A stretch of 64,000 bases of DNA from Citrobacter sp. On2M (lineage in GTDB: Bacteria > Pseudomonadota > Gammaproteobacteria > Enterobacterales > Enterobacteriaceae): contig NZ_WPCV01000004.1 of assembly GCF_018035235.1 (NCBI RefSeq), positions 930,001-994,000 on the forward strand, in the 5' to 3' direction. A program made the position numbers and the translations under genes. Positions 40,924 to 49,040 of the stretch are shown piece after piece (positions within the stretch are counted from its first letter, which is position 1; every line of letters starts with the position of its first letter). Below the pieces are notes generated by a model. The model had not been told where the DNA came from. It saw only the letters and a program-made list of their open reading frames with translations, and searched no databases.

Positions 40924-41580
40924 CTATTTTTTACCTGATGCTGAAAATATCGCTACAGTACCGGTTACTTGCGTATTAACATGTTCAAAATGCGCTGACA
41001 GAATCTGTTTCAGTCCCTCTTCAGAATCATTAGCGTTTGAGAAAATACCTTTCTTATTGTAGATGCTCATGAGTTTATTTCCGAAAGTGTTGTGTATAAC
41101 ACCATCGCCAAGAATAGTTGCGCCATACAGCGTACCCGTGTCTGTTAAAGCCCGTGCGGCATTTGCTATCACACTGGCTTTCGCTGATATATTGCCAGGC
41201 AAGCAGTGCAGGAGATAAAACATGGAAATGGAATCGAACTCATTGTGCAAATCCGTAGGGTAAGATTCGAACACGTCATGCTTAATTTTGCGCTGAATTT
41301 TCGCTTCCCCGATTCTTGATGCAGCAGCGTCCAGACTGGCTTCATTCAAATCCATTAGCGATATTACACAGCCGTCAGGAGCGTGATAGGGGTAAAATCC
41401 GGTTCCAACGCCAATATCCAGATGTGTTTTACTCATATGCTGGAGAAAATGGGGAAGAAGGTGTTCCCTGGTCGGACACTTCCAGGCATATTGATTTGAT
41501 ACTCCTAGCACCCACCAGTCATAAAGTTTTAGCGTCATTGGTGTGTAAATTTTAGCGCCATCGTCAGTCATTTTATTCAT
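40924..41580 (-). CDS. Class I SAM-dependent methyltransferase, substrate unknown
   Basis: A 218-residue Rossmann methyltransferase. Motif I is LDIGVGTGFYPY near residue 54, followed by the acidic SAM-ribose residue in SLMDLNEASL; motif IV is around SISMFYLLHCLPG. The N-terminal YDWWVLGVSNQYAW segment is typical of small-molecule methyltransferases, not DNA or rRNA enzymes I know. It replaces ydeJ-ydeI of K-12 between dcp and dgcZ and is more AT-rich than its neighbours, which suggests transfer. Start at 41580 or three codons in. Its role is unknown. Confidence 0.82.
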   Translation of the reverse strand: MNKMTDDGAKIYTPMTLKLYDWWVLGVSNQYAWKCPTREHLLPHFLQHMSKTHLDIGVGTGFYPYHAPDGCVISLMDLNEASLDAAASRIGEAKIQRKIKHDVFESYPTDLHNEFDSISMFYLLHCLPGNISAKASVIANAARALTDTGTLYGATILGDGVIHNTFGNKLMSIYNKKGIFSNANDSEEGLKQILSAHFEHVNTQVTGTVAIFSASGKK

Positions 41581-41741
41581 TAGTTTCTATCTGTTATTGT
41601 TTTGGCTGGGAATTAAATCAATAATCGCGATAAATGGCAAGTGCTATGACACCATTGATTTCTATAACTAAATTTACATAAATTTTCTTTTTTATGGTTA
41701 AAATCCCGGTTCAAAGTGTTCATTCAGGGAAGGAAACCGTG

Positions 41742-42668
41742 ATGATGAAAAACACAGCGGAAATAGATGCAATCATAAATGAGTTGAACAACTCAATTGA
41801 TGCCCACTACAAATGGCTGGTAAAAATGTTCCGCTGCGCTGTGTCCTCAGATGTTACTCATCCCGATATTACGGGTGACAACGCTCATTTTGTTTGTCGA
41901 TTTGGAAAATGGATAAATGATCAATCGCTGAACAATGAGGATGATAGTAGTTATGTGAGCAAGATTTATTCTGTTCATGAAAAAATGCATGTAATAGGAA
42001 AGGAGTTGCTATTGGCAATAGTGGAGAATCGTAGCCATACATGGCATTTCGACAGCTTCCAGGACGCGCTATTGGCATTTACGTCTGCTGTAATGGACTA
42101 CAAGATATATTTATTGAACATCCGCAGTAATATCGATGTATTAACGGGTTTACCCGGGAGAAGAATGCTTGATGAGTCATTTGATCAACAACTACTCGAC
42201 GCCGAACCGCTAAATCTTTATATATTGTTATTGGATATCGACCGTTTTAAACACGTTAATGATACTTATGGTCACCTGGTGGGGGATGTAGTGTTGCGTG
42301 CTATGGCCTCAAATTTGTTGGCATGGACGCGATATGACGAGGTAGCGTACCGCTACGGCGGTGAAGAGTTTATCATCATCATCCGGACTAAAACTGACGA
42401 ACAGGTCTGCCTGGCGGGATTGCGGCTTTGTCAGCTTATTGGCCAGAAAAAAATACCCTATGCTGATGGCGAAATTGGTATAACGGTAACGGCTGGAATA
42501 ACCCGGGTTCAACAGGGTGAAACGCTGGATACCGCACTGGATCGCGCTGACAGAGCGATGTATCAAGGGAAGCAGAACGGCAGGAATCGCTGTATGTTTA
42601 TGGATGAATACGAGCGGATCACTCAGGTTGACACTAATCGTGTGATCTCATACCCCCTTAGCGCATGA
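41742..42668 (+). CDS. dgcZ: Zinc-sensing diguanylate cyclase DgcZ
   Basis: A 308-residue protein: N-terminal CZB domain with zinc ligands His22, Cys52, His79 and His83, then a GGDEF domain with intact GGEEF active site. It makes cyclic di-GMP and is inhibited by zinc; in E. coli it promotes poly-GlcNAc biofilm. The ATG at 41742, after GGAAGGAAACC, reproduces the E. coli zinc-ligand numbering exactly, which settles the start over the longer frame from 41694. Its C-terminus is about 12 residues longer than in K-12. Confidence 0.94.
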   Translation: MMKNTAEIDAIINELNNSIDAHYKWLVKMFRCAVSSDVTHPDITGDNAHFVCRFGKWINDQSLNNEDDSSYVSKIYSVHEKMHVIGKELLLAIVENRSHTWHFDSFQDALLAFTSAVMDYKIYLLNIRSNIDVLTGLPGRRMLDESFDQQLLDAEPLNLYILLLDIDRFKHVNDTYGHLVGDVVLRAMASNLLAWTRYDEVAYRYGGEEFIIIIRTKTDEQVCLAGLRLCQLIGQKKIPYADGEIGITVTAGITRVQQGETLDTALDRADRAMYQGKQNGRNRCMFMDEYERITQVDTNRVISYPLSA

Positions 42669-42692
42669 GATTTGCGAACACCGTTTCGAAGT

Positions 42693-42708
42693 AGTTACGT
42701 TTCGTTTA
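42693..42708 (+). promoter_or_regulatory. Possible PhoP box upstream of the MgrR locus
   Basis: AGTTA then GTTTA with 11-base periodicity resembles a PhoP direct repeat. mgrR is PhoP-activated in E. coli. Distance to the assumed RNA start is longer than ideal, so the call is weak. Confidence 0.3.
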
Positions 42709-42749
42709 GCTTTCATTGGGGTTGCCAGTGATAGGTTAGCTGACTATCC

Positions 42750-42846
42750 GTTATCTTCGCAGGGAATTGCCAGATAGCGTATAAAAGCAAAACACAAATC
42801 TATCCATGCAAGCATTTACCGCTGGTTTAACCGGCGGTTTTTTTTA
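42750..42846 (+). ncRNA. mgrR: Probable sRNA MgrR
   Basis: Between dgcZ and mgtS, where E. coli encodes MgrR, lies CAAAACACAAATCTATCCATG followed by a Rho-independent terminator (ACCGCTGG/CCGGCGGT, then eight T residues). MgrR is a PhoP-induced, Hfq-dependent ~98-nt RNA that represses eptB and lowers polymyxin resistance. The 3' end is clear; the 5' end is estimated from the E. coli length. Confidence 0.65.
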
Positions 42847-42886
42847 TCTGCTAATCAGGGACAAGATGCGGAAGGGCGATGCAGGT

Positions 42887-42926
42887 AAAAAAAATGGCCC
42901 CTTGTGCAGCTACGCAACAAGGGGCC
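42887..42926 (-). terminator. Terminator of mgtS
   Basis: On the minus strand a 10-bp stem GGCCCCTTGT/ACAAGGGGCC with an 11-base loop is followed by A then eight T residues. It lies 28 bases past the mgtS stop. Confidence 0.92.
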
Positions 42927-42953
42927 GGGTCGGTTCAGGACTATCTCCGTTCA

Positions 42954-43049
42954 TCAATCATCCCATCTGTGGCTAAGATACGCGGCCAGGAAACCGGAAA
43001 ATAAAATAATTCCCAGAACAGCCATAAAAATATTCATATTACCCAGCAT
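42954..43049 (-). CDS. mgtS: Small membrane protein MgtS
   Basis: A 31-residue frame reading MLGNMNIFMAVLGIILFSG then FLAAYLSHRWDD. It is one hydrophobic helix with a charged tail and differs from E. coli MgtS (YneM) at few positions. MgtS is induced at low magnesium by PhoP, protects the magnesium importer MgtA from FtsH and acts on PitA. Ribosome site AAGGAG precedes the ATG. A PhoP box lies upstream and a strong terminator downstream. Confidence 0.94.
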   Translation of the reverse strand: MLGNMNIFMAVLGIILFSGFLAAYLSHRWDD

Positions 43050-43128
43050 AGTAAATGCTCCTTTATCTGTGAGTTTCCTCTCTTACCTTAAGTTCACCTC
43101 GCTTATGACTATAGTAGCAATTCAATCT

Positions 43129-43145
43129 TAAACAAAGGCTGAACT
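43129..43145 (-). promoter_or_regulatory. PhoP box of mgtS
   Basis: Minus strand AGTTCA-N5-TGTTTA fits (T/G)GTTTA-N5-(T/G)GTTTA closely, with a -10 like TACTAT 12 bases downstream, the spacing usual for PhoP-activated promoters. Confidence 0.75.
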
Positions 43146-43298
43146 GTCTGAATATTTCGGCTAAAAAGTAAAGTTTTGACGCGATAACGTCGGGAAAAAT
43201 AAATAATAGTGACGAGGATCGTTTATCTGCGCACAAATAGCCCTGATTTTATACCGGGACACGTTGTCATGATGCTGTAATACGGACACAAATTGTTG

Positions 43299-43315
43299 CA
43301 CGCTTATAATGCAGC
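43299..43315 (+). promoter_or_regulatory. NtrC-like binding site upstream of urtA
   Basis: TGCAC-GCTTATA-ATGCA matches the NtrC dyad TGCAC-N7-GTGCA in 9 of 10 arm positions, about 120 bases upstream of the sigma-54 promoter, a normal enhancer distance. Confidence 0.7.
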
Positions 43316-43427
43316 GTTGTCTCATCGTGGTTCAATTGATCGTGCAATTATTCCTTGTAGCAGAAAATTTTAATGCCCTCTTCGTAAATTAATTATAATT
43401 CATTGATTTTATATGATTTTTAATATC

Positions 43428-43442
43428 TGGCATTGTTTTTGC
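43428..43442 (+). promoter_or_regulatory. Sigma-54 promoter of urtABCDE
   Basis: TGGCATTGTTTTTGC has the -24 GG and -12 GC elements at the required spacing (consensus TGGCAC-N5-TTGC), about 90 bases before urtA. With the NtrC-like site it indicates nitrogen-limitation control. Confidence 0.82.
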
Positions 43443-43532
43443 CTTATCACTTCTGAACACCCTTATTTTGCACCGTTTTATCTGCCCGGCTGCACCGGAG
43501 CTTTCAACAAGTCTAATTTCAGGAGTGAAACT

Positions 43533-44804
43533 ATGCAGCGTCGTAAATTTTTAAAAATTTTTGCACTTTCCACCTCTGTAGTCGCGATGGGAATGAGTTT
43601 TAGCGTTCAGGCGGCCGATACCATTAAGGTCGGCATCATGCATTCGTTATCCGGCACGATGGCCATTTCCGAAACGCCGTTAAAAGATATGGCGTTGATG
43701 ACTATTGATGAAATCAATGCGAAGGGCGGGGTGTTAGGAAAAAAGCTGGAGCCAGTGGTCGTTGACCCAGCCTCGAACTGGCCCTTATTTGCTGAAAAAG
43801 CCCGTCAGTTGTTGAGCCAGGACAAAGTGGCGGCGGTCTTCGGCTGTTGGACATCGGTTTCACGTAAATCAGTTTTACCGGTATTTGAAGAGCTAAACGG
43901 TCTGCTGTTTTACCCGGTGCAATATGAAGGTGAAGAGATGTCGCCTAACGTCTTCTATACCGGAGCTGCGCCAAATCAGCAGGCGATCCCGGCGGTTGAG
44001 TATCTGATGAGTGAAGACGGCGGCAGTGCTAAGCGCTTCTTCCTGTTGGGCACGGATTATGTTTATCCGCGTACAACGAACAAAATTTTACGCGCCTTTT
44101 TACATTCGAAGGGCGTTGCTGATAAAGATATCGAAGAGGTGTACACCCCATTCGGACACAGCGATTACCAGACCATCGTCGCCAGTATCAAGAAATTTGC
44201 TGCAGGAGGAAAAATGGCGGTGGTGTCGACCATCAACGGCGATTCTAACGTTCCATTCTATAAAGAGTTGGCGAACCAGGGCCTGAAAGCCACCGATGTT
44301 CCGGTGGTGGCATTCTCCGTGGGGGAGGAGGAGTTACGCGGTATTGATACCAAACCGCTGGTGGGCAACCTTGCCGCGTGGAACTACTTTGAGTCCGTAG
44401 ATAACGCGACCAACAAGAAATTCGTTGCGGATTACCGGGCGTATGCCAAAGCGCACAAACTGCCAAATGCTGATTCGGTGGTAACCAATGACCCCATGGA
44501 AGCCACTTATGTTGGTTTGCATATGTGGGCGCAGGCGGTAGAAAAAGCCGGAACGACTGATGTGGATAAAGTCCGCGTAGCGATGGCAGGACAATCATTT
44601 GCTGCACCATCAGGTTTTACCCTGACCATGGATGCCACCAATCATCACCTGCATAAACCCGTCATGATTGGCGAGATTGAAGGCAACGGCCAGTTTAACG
44701 TGGTGTGGCAATCCGATGAACCGGTCCGCGCCCAGCCGTGGAGTCCGTACATCGCCGGTAATGACAAAAAATCTGCACAGCCCGTTAAAACTGCCAGCAA
44801 TTGA
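43533..44804 (+). CDS. urtA: Urea ABC transporter substrate-binding protein UrtA
   Basis: A 423-residue type-1 periplasmic binding protein of the branched-chain amino acid/amide clade. The leader MQRRKFLKIFALS has a twin-Arg RRKFLK signature with cleavage near VQAAD, so Tat export is plausible. The mature start DTIKVGIMHSLSGTMA and FGCWTSVSRK are characteristic of UrtA. The upstream frame opens at 43413, but the ATG at 43533 has an AGGAGTG ribosome site and gives the signal. First gene of urtABCDE. Confidence 0.95.
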   Translation: MQRRKFLKIFALSTSVVAMGMSFSVQAADTIKVGIMHSLSGTMAISETPLKDMALMTIDEINAKGGVLGKKLEPVVVDPASNWPLFAEKARQLLSQDKVAAVFGCWTSVSRKSVLPVFEELNGLLFYPVQYEGEEMSPNVFYTGAAPNQQAIPAVEYLMSEDGGSAKRFFLLGTDYVYPRTTNKILRAFLHSKGVADKDIEEVYTPFGHSDYQTIVASIKKFAAGGKMAVVSTINGDSNVPFYKELANQGLKATDVPVVAFSVGEEELRGIDTKPLVGNLAAWNYFESVDNATNKKFVADYRAYAKAHKLPNADSVVTNDPMEATYVGLHMWAQAVEKAGTTDVDKVRVAMAGQSFAAPSGFTLTMDATNHHLHKPVMIGEIEGNGQFNVVWQSDEPVRAQPWSPYIAGNDKKSAQPVKTASN

Positions 44805-44847
44805 TCGTGTGCCCTCCTGCGGGCGGGCAACGCTTTGGAGAACGCTC

Positions 44848-46422
44848 ATGAAAGCTATGCGCTTTATTCGTGGTGTGTTGTTGCTGACGTGGTTTTTGCC
44901 GTGGATAGCGCAGGCATCAGATGCCGATACCTTTACAGCCGCAAATCGAACTCAGCAGGCTGCCTTGCTCGAACAATGGTCGATCAATCCCGACGTTCAG
45001 CGTTTGCCGATGCTCAACGCGTTGCGTGAAGAGCAATTGCTGACCGATAACGCAAGAAACGCGTTCATCATAAGCGGCTCGCACGTACAGCCGTTAGGAA
45101 CGGCGAAAGGCCCGAACGGCGAGTTAAAAAAAGTCCGGCTGACTAACCGACTGCGTAATCTGGTTGCCGGAACGTTGGCCGTCCATCAACTTTTTAGTGA
45201 CAGTGTCACTAAAAGAGCTGAGGCAGCGCGCACGTTACAACGAGAGGCATTGCCAGGCATGCTGCCATTTTTGCAGCAACGAATGGCACAGGAGCCCGAT
45301 GCCGATGTGAAATCCGCGCTGGCTATTGCGCTGGCAAACCTGCAGTTAACCAGCAGCTCGCCTGAGGTCAGACGGCAGGCCATTGTGCTTATAGGGGCTT
45401 CAAACGATCCTGAAACCCAGGCGCGCCTGCAACCTTTCACCCTTGCTGAACATGAGGCCGATGCCAGCGTGCGTGCTGCCGCCAGCGACAGTCTGAGTTC
45501 CATCGCGTATCGCATGAAGATTGGCGATCTTCTTGGACAGGCCTTTATGGGGTTGTCGCTGGGTTCTGTTTTGCTGCTGGCGGCATTGGGTCTGGCCATT
45601 ACCTACGGGCTACTCGGCGTTATTAATATGGCGCATGGCGAGATGTTAATGCTCGGGGCTTACTGTACCTGGATTGTGCAACAGCTGATGGGCCAGTTTT
45701 TCCCGCAATGGTTAGCCTGGTATCCGGCTATTGCGCTGCCGGTTGCCTTTTTATTTACCGCGGCGGTAGGAATGCTGCTTGAGCGCGGAGTGATCCGCCA
45801 TTTATACGGGCGTCCTCTCGAAACGCTGCTGGCGACCTGGGGGATTAGTCTGATGCTCATCCAACTGGTGCGTATGACCTTCGGCGCGCAGAACCTTGAA
45901 GTTGCCAATCCGGCATGGCTTTCCGGGGGGATTCAGGTTTATGCCAATCTGATTTTACCGTGGAACCGAATTGTGGTGCTTGGCTTTGCCATTCTGGTGC
46001 TGTTTTTCACCTGGCTATTGTTGAATAAAACGCGCCTTGGGCTGCGCGTACGTGCGGTGACGCAGAATCGAAATATGGCGGCATGCTGCGGCGTACCTAC
46101 TGGACGCGTCGATATGCTGGCCTTTGGCCTTGGTTCAGGTATTGCCGGATTGGGGGGCGTCGCGCTCTCACAATTGGGCAACGTAGGACCGGAATTGGGA
46201 CAAAGCTACATTATCGATTCGTTTCTGGTGGTGGTGCTGGGCGGCGTGGGACAACTTGCCGGGAGTGTGGCTGCTGCGTTTGGGCTGGGGATCTTCAACA
46301 AAATTCTTGAGCCTCAGATAGGGGCGGTACTCGGCAAAATTATGATTCTGGTGCTGATTATTCTGTTCATTCAGAGGCGTCCGCAGGGGCTGTTCGCGCT
46401 AAAAGGGAGGGTTATTGACTGA
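44848..46422 (+). CDS. urtB: Urea ABC transporter permease UrtB
   Basis: A 524-residue LivH-type permease with a long N-terminal secreted region (signal peptide ending near AQAS, then about 200 residues of HEAT-like sequence) and about eight C-terminal helices beginning at GLSLGSVLLLAALGLAITYG. This long extension is typical of UrtB. Start set at ATG 44848 behind TTGGAG, since the longer open frame overlaps urtA. Its stop overlaps urtC (TGATG). Confidence 0.94.
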   Translation: MKAMRFIRGVLLLTWFLPWIAQASDADTFTAANRTQQAALLEQWSINPDVQRLPMLNALREEQLLTDNARNAFIISGSHVQPLGTAKGPNGELKKVRLTNRLRNLVAGTLAVHQLFSDSVTKRAEAARTLQREALPGMLPFLQQRMAQEPDADVKSALAIALANLQLTSSSPEVRRQAIVLIGASNDPETQARLQPFTLAEHEADASVRAAASDSLSSIAYRMKIGDLLGQAFMGLSLGSVLLLAALGLAITYGLLGVINMAHGEMLMLGAYCTWIVQQLMGQFFPQWLAWYPAIALPVAFLFTAAVGMLLERGVIRHLYGRPLETLLATWGISLMLIQLVRMTFGAQNLEVANPAWLSGGIQVYANLILPWNRIVVLGFAILVLFFTWLLLNKTRLGLRVRAVTQNRNMAACCGVPTGRVDMLAFGLGSGIAGLGGVALSQLGNVGPELGQSYIIDSFLVVVLGGVGQLAGSVAAAFGLGIFNKILEPQIGAVLGKIMILVLIILFIQRRPQGLFALKGRVID

Positions 46423-47495
46423 TGACGATGCCAATGACATTAACGCTGGCGCGTAAAGCGCCACGCGTGACACGTGTGCTGGGCCTGGGGTTACTGTTGG
46501 CGTTGATTATTCTGCCGTTTCTTGCGCTGCTACCTGCGGACCATCCGCTGGCTATATCGGTGTGGACGCTGACGCTTGCCGGGAAAATTCTCTGCTATGC
46601 CATTGTGGCGGTCGCGCTGGATCTGGTGTGGGGTTATGCAGGAATGCTCTCCCTGGGCCACGGTATTTTCTTTGCGCTGGGAGGGTATGCGATGGGAATG
46701 TACCTGATGCGCCAGGCCTCTGGAGAAGGATTGCCGCCCTTCATGTCATTCTTGTCGTGGACCGAGCTGCCCTGGTTTTGGTGGGGAACGCAACATTTTA
46801 TCTGGGCGCTACTGTTGGTCGTTCTGGTTCCTGGCCTGCTGGCGCTGGTATTTGGTTGGTTTGCCTTTCGGTCAAAAATCAAAGGGGTCTATTTCTCCAT
46901 CATGACCCAGGCCCTGACTTTCGCCGGAATGCTGCTGTTCTTTCGCAACGAAACGGGTTTTGGGGGGAATAACGGTTTTACCGGCTTTACCACTATTCTG
47001 GGATTCCCGGTAGCCGCCACCTCAACCCGTATTGCGCTGTTTCTGGCGACGGTCATGCTGCTGGTACTGGCATTATGGTTGGGACTGGCGCTGGCCCGCA
47101 GTAAGTTCGGTCGTATTCTGACTGCCGTGCGTGATGCCGAAAACCGTCTGATGTTCTGTGGTTACGATCCGAAAGGTTTCAAACTGCTGGTTTGGACGCT
47201 TTCAGCGGTGCTGTGTGGCCTGGCAGGGGCGCTGTATGTTCCGCAGGTGGGGATCATTAACCCCAGCGAAATGTCGCCGACCAACTCGATTGAAGCGGCG
47301 ATTTGGGTTGCCCTCGGTGGGCGAGGAACCCTTATCGGCCCGGTATTCGGCGCCGTGTTAGTGAATGGCGCTAAAAGCCTGTTTACCGTGATTATGCCTG
47401 AATACTGGCAGCTGTTTCTTGGCCTGATCTTTATTGGTGTTACGCTGTTTTTACCCCGAGGTGTAATGGGTCTGTTTCGCAAGGGAGACAAATGA
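46422..47495 (+). CDS. urtC: Urea ABC transporter permease UrtC
   Basis: A 357-residue LivM-type permease with about nine to ten helices, partner of UrtB. Conserved GYAGMLSLGHGIFFALGGYAMG and GFGGNNGFTGF segments mark the urea/amide branch. Overlaps urtB by one base and urtD by four, so translation is coupled. Confidence 0.94.
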   Translation: MTMPMTLTLARKAPRVTRVLGLGLLLALIILPFLALLPADHPLAISVWTLTLAGKILCYAIVAVALDLVWGYAGMLSLGHGIFFALGGYAMGMYLMRQASGEGLPPFMSFLSWTELPWFWWGTQHFIWALLLVVLVPGLLALVFGWFAFRSKIKGVYFSIMTQALTFAGMLLFFRNETGFGGNNGFTGFTTILGFPVAATSTRIALFLATVMLLVLALWLGLALARSKFGRILTAVRDAENRLMFCGYDPKGFKLLVWTLSAVLCGLAGALYVPQVGIINPSEMSPTNSIEAAIWVALGGRGTLIGPVFGAVLVNGAKSLFTVIMPEYWQLFLGLIFIGVTLFLPRGVMGLFRKGDK

Positions 47496-48292
47496 TGCAG
47501 CCAGATGAAGGGCTATTTACTCGCCAGATGCCGGGAGATCGGTTTCGCAACCAGACTGACCCGGTGCTACAGCTGGAAAAAATTAACGTTAACTTCGATG
47601 GATTTCAGGCACTGACCGATCTCTCGCTCAATATTGGCGTTGGGGAACTTCGTTGCATCATTGGCCCCAACGGTGCCGGAAAAACGACGTTAATGGATGT
47701 CATTACCGGCAAAACCAGGCCGCAAAGTGGTCGTGCGATATACGATCAGTCGACCGACTTGACCATGCTGGATCCCATTGCTATTGCGCGCCAGGGGATC
47801 GGGCGGAAATTCCAGAAGCCCACGGTATTTGAAGCGTTAACGGTGGAGGAGAATCTGGAACTGGCGCTGAAAAGCGATAAATCTGTTTGGGGCGTTTTAC
47901 GGGCGCGTCTTTCAGGCGAACAGCGGGATCGCATTGATGAAATACTGGCACTGTTGCGACTGGGCAATGAGCGCGCCCGCTCCGCTGGGCTGCTATCTCA
48001 CGGGCAAAAACAATTTCTTGAAATTGGCATGCTGCTGGTACAGGAACCGCATCTGTTGCTGCTGGATGAGCCTGCGGCGGGTATGACGGATGCGGAGACG
48101 GAATACACAGCGGAGCTGTTTCGCCAGCTTGCCGGGAAGCATTCTTTGATGGTTGTTGAGCATGATATGGGATTTGTCGAAACCATCGCCGATCGCGTCA
48201 CGGTATTACACCAGGGGCAAGTATTGGCTCAGGGGAGTCTGCGTGAAGTGCAGGCCAACGAGCAGGTTATTGAAGTTTATCTCGGGCGTTAA
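47492..48292 (+). CDS. urtD: Urea ABC transporter ATPase UrtD
   Basis: A 266-residue LivG-type ATPase: Walker A GPNGAGKTT near residue 57, signature LLSHGQKQFLEIG (variant of LSGGQ), Walker B LLLLDEPAAGM. It powers urea uptake with UrtE. Two adjacent ATGs are possible (47492, 47495), overlapping the urtC stop. Confidence 0.94.
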   Translation: MMQPDEGLFTRQMPGDRFRNQTDPVLQLEKINVNFDGFQALTDLSLNIGVGELRCIIGPNGAGKTTLMDVITGKTRPQSGRAIYDQSTDLTMLDPIAIARQGIGRKFQKPTVFEALTVEENLELALKSDKSVWGVLRARLSGEQRDRIDEILALLRLGNERARSAGLLSHGQKQFLEIGMLLVQEPHLLLLDEPAAGMTDAETEYTAELFRQLAGKHSLMVVEHDMGFVETIADRVTVLHQGQVLAQGSLREVQANEQVIEVYLGR

Positions 48293-48301
48293 GGAGTGCA
48301 G

Positions 48302-49000
48302 ATGCTGCAGGTGAAAGAACTGAATCAATATTATAGTGGCAGCCATATTCTGCGAGGCGTGACCTTCGAAGCGCATATCGGCGAAGTGACATGTCTGCTG
48401 GGACGTAACGGCGTGGGTAAAACGACGCTTCTGAAGTGTCTGATGGGGCTGATTCCCGCCCGCAGCGGAAACGTGTTCTGGCAGGAGAAAAATGTTACTC
48501 ACTGGAAGCCGCATCAGCGGGTCAGGGCCGGTGTGGCGTATGTCCCACAAGGGCGCGATATATTTCCGCGTCTGACGGTAGAAGAGAATCTTTTGCTCGG
48601 TCTTTCCCGATTTTCCACGCAGGAGGCCCGAGGCGTTCCGGATGATATTTACGCGCTTTTTCCGGTGCTACAGGAGATGAAACATCGGCGGGGCGGCGAT
48701 TTGTCCGGCGGGCAACAGCAGCAGCTGGCGATTGGACGGGCGCTGGCAAGTCGCCCGCAGTTGTTGATCCTTGATGAGCCCACCGAGGGGATCCAGCCGT
48801 CGGTGATTAAAGAGATTGGTCAGGTTATTTCCCAGCTGGCGCTCCGTGGGGACATGGCCATTTTGCTGGTGGAGCAGTTCTATGATTTTGCCGAGCAGCT
48901 GGCCGATAAGTACCTGCTTATGTCGCGGGGCAGCATAATTCAAAGTGGTGAGGGTAAAAATATGGAGTCCGAGGGCGTTCGGGGTCTGGTCGCCATCTGA
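48302..49000 (+). CDS. urtE: Urea ABC transporter ATPase UrtE
   Basis: A 232-residue LivF-type ATPase: Walker A GRNGVGKTT near residue 35, signature LSGGQQQQLAIGRAL, Walker B LLILDEPTEGI, and the conserved VEQ switch. The ATG at 48302 follows AAGGAG and was preferred over an in-frame GTG at 48296. Last gene of the operon; a terminator follows at once. No urease genes are nearby. Confidence 0.95.
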   Translation: MLQVKELNQYYSGSHILRGVTFEAHIGEVTCLLGRNGVGKTTLLKCLMGLIPARSGNVFWQEKNVTHWKPHQRVRAGVAYVPQGRDIFPRLTVEENLLLGLSRFSTQEARGVPDDIYALFPVLQEMKHRRGGDLSGGQQQQLAIGRALASRPQLLILDEPTEGIQPSVIKEIGQVISQLALRGDMAILLVEQFYDFAEQLADKYLLMSRGSIIQSGEGKNMESEGVRGLVAI

Positions 49001-49004
49001 GATA

Positions 49005-49033
49005 CGCGACAGAGTGACTGTGGCTCTGTCGCG
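49005..49033. terminator. Bidirectional terminator between urtE and ydeE
   Basis: A perfect 10-9-10 stem-loop CGCGACAGAG/CTCTGTCGCG sits between the convergent urtE and ydeE stops. Confidence 0.85.
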
Positions 49034-49040
49034 AACATAA

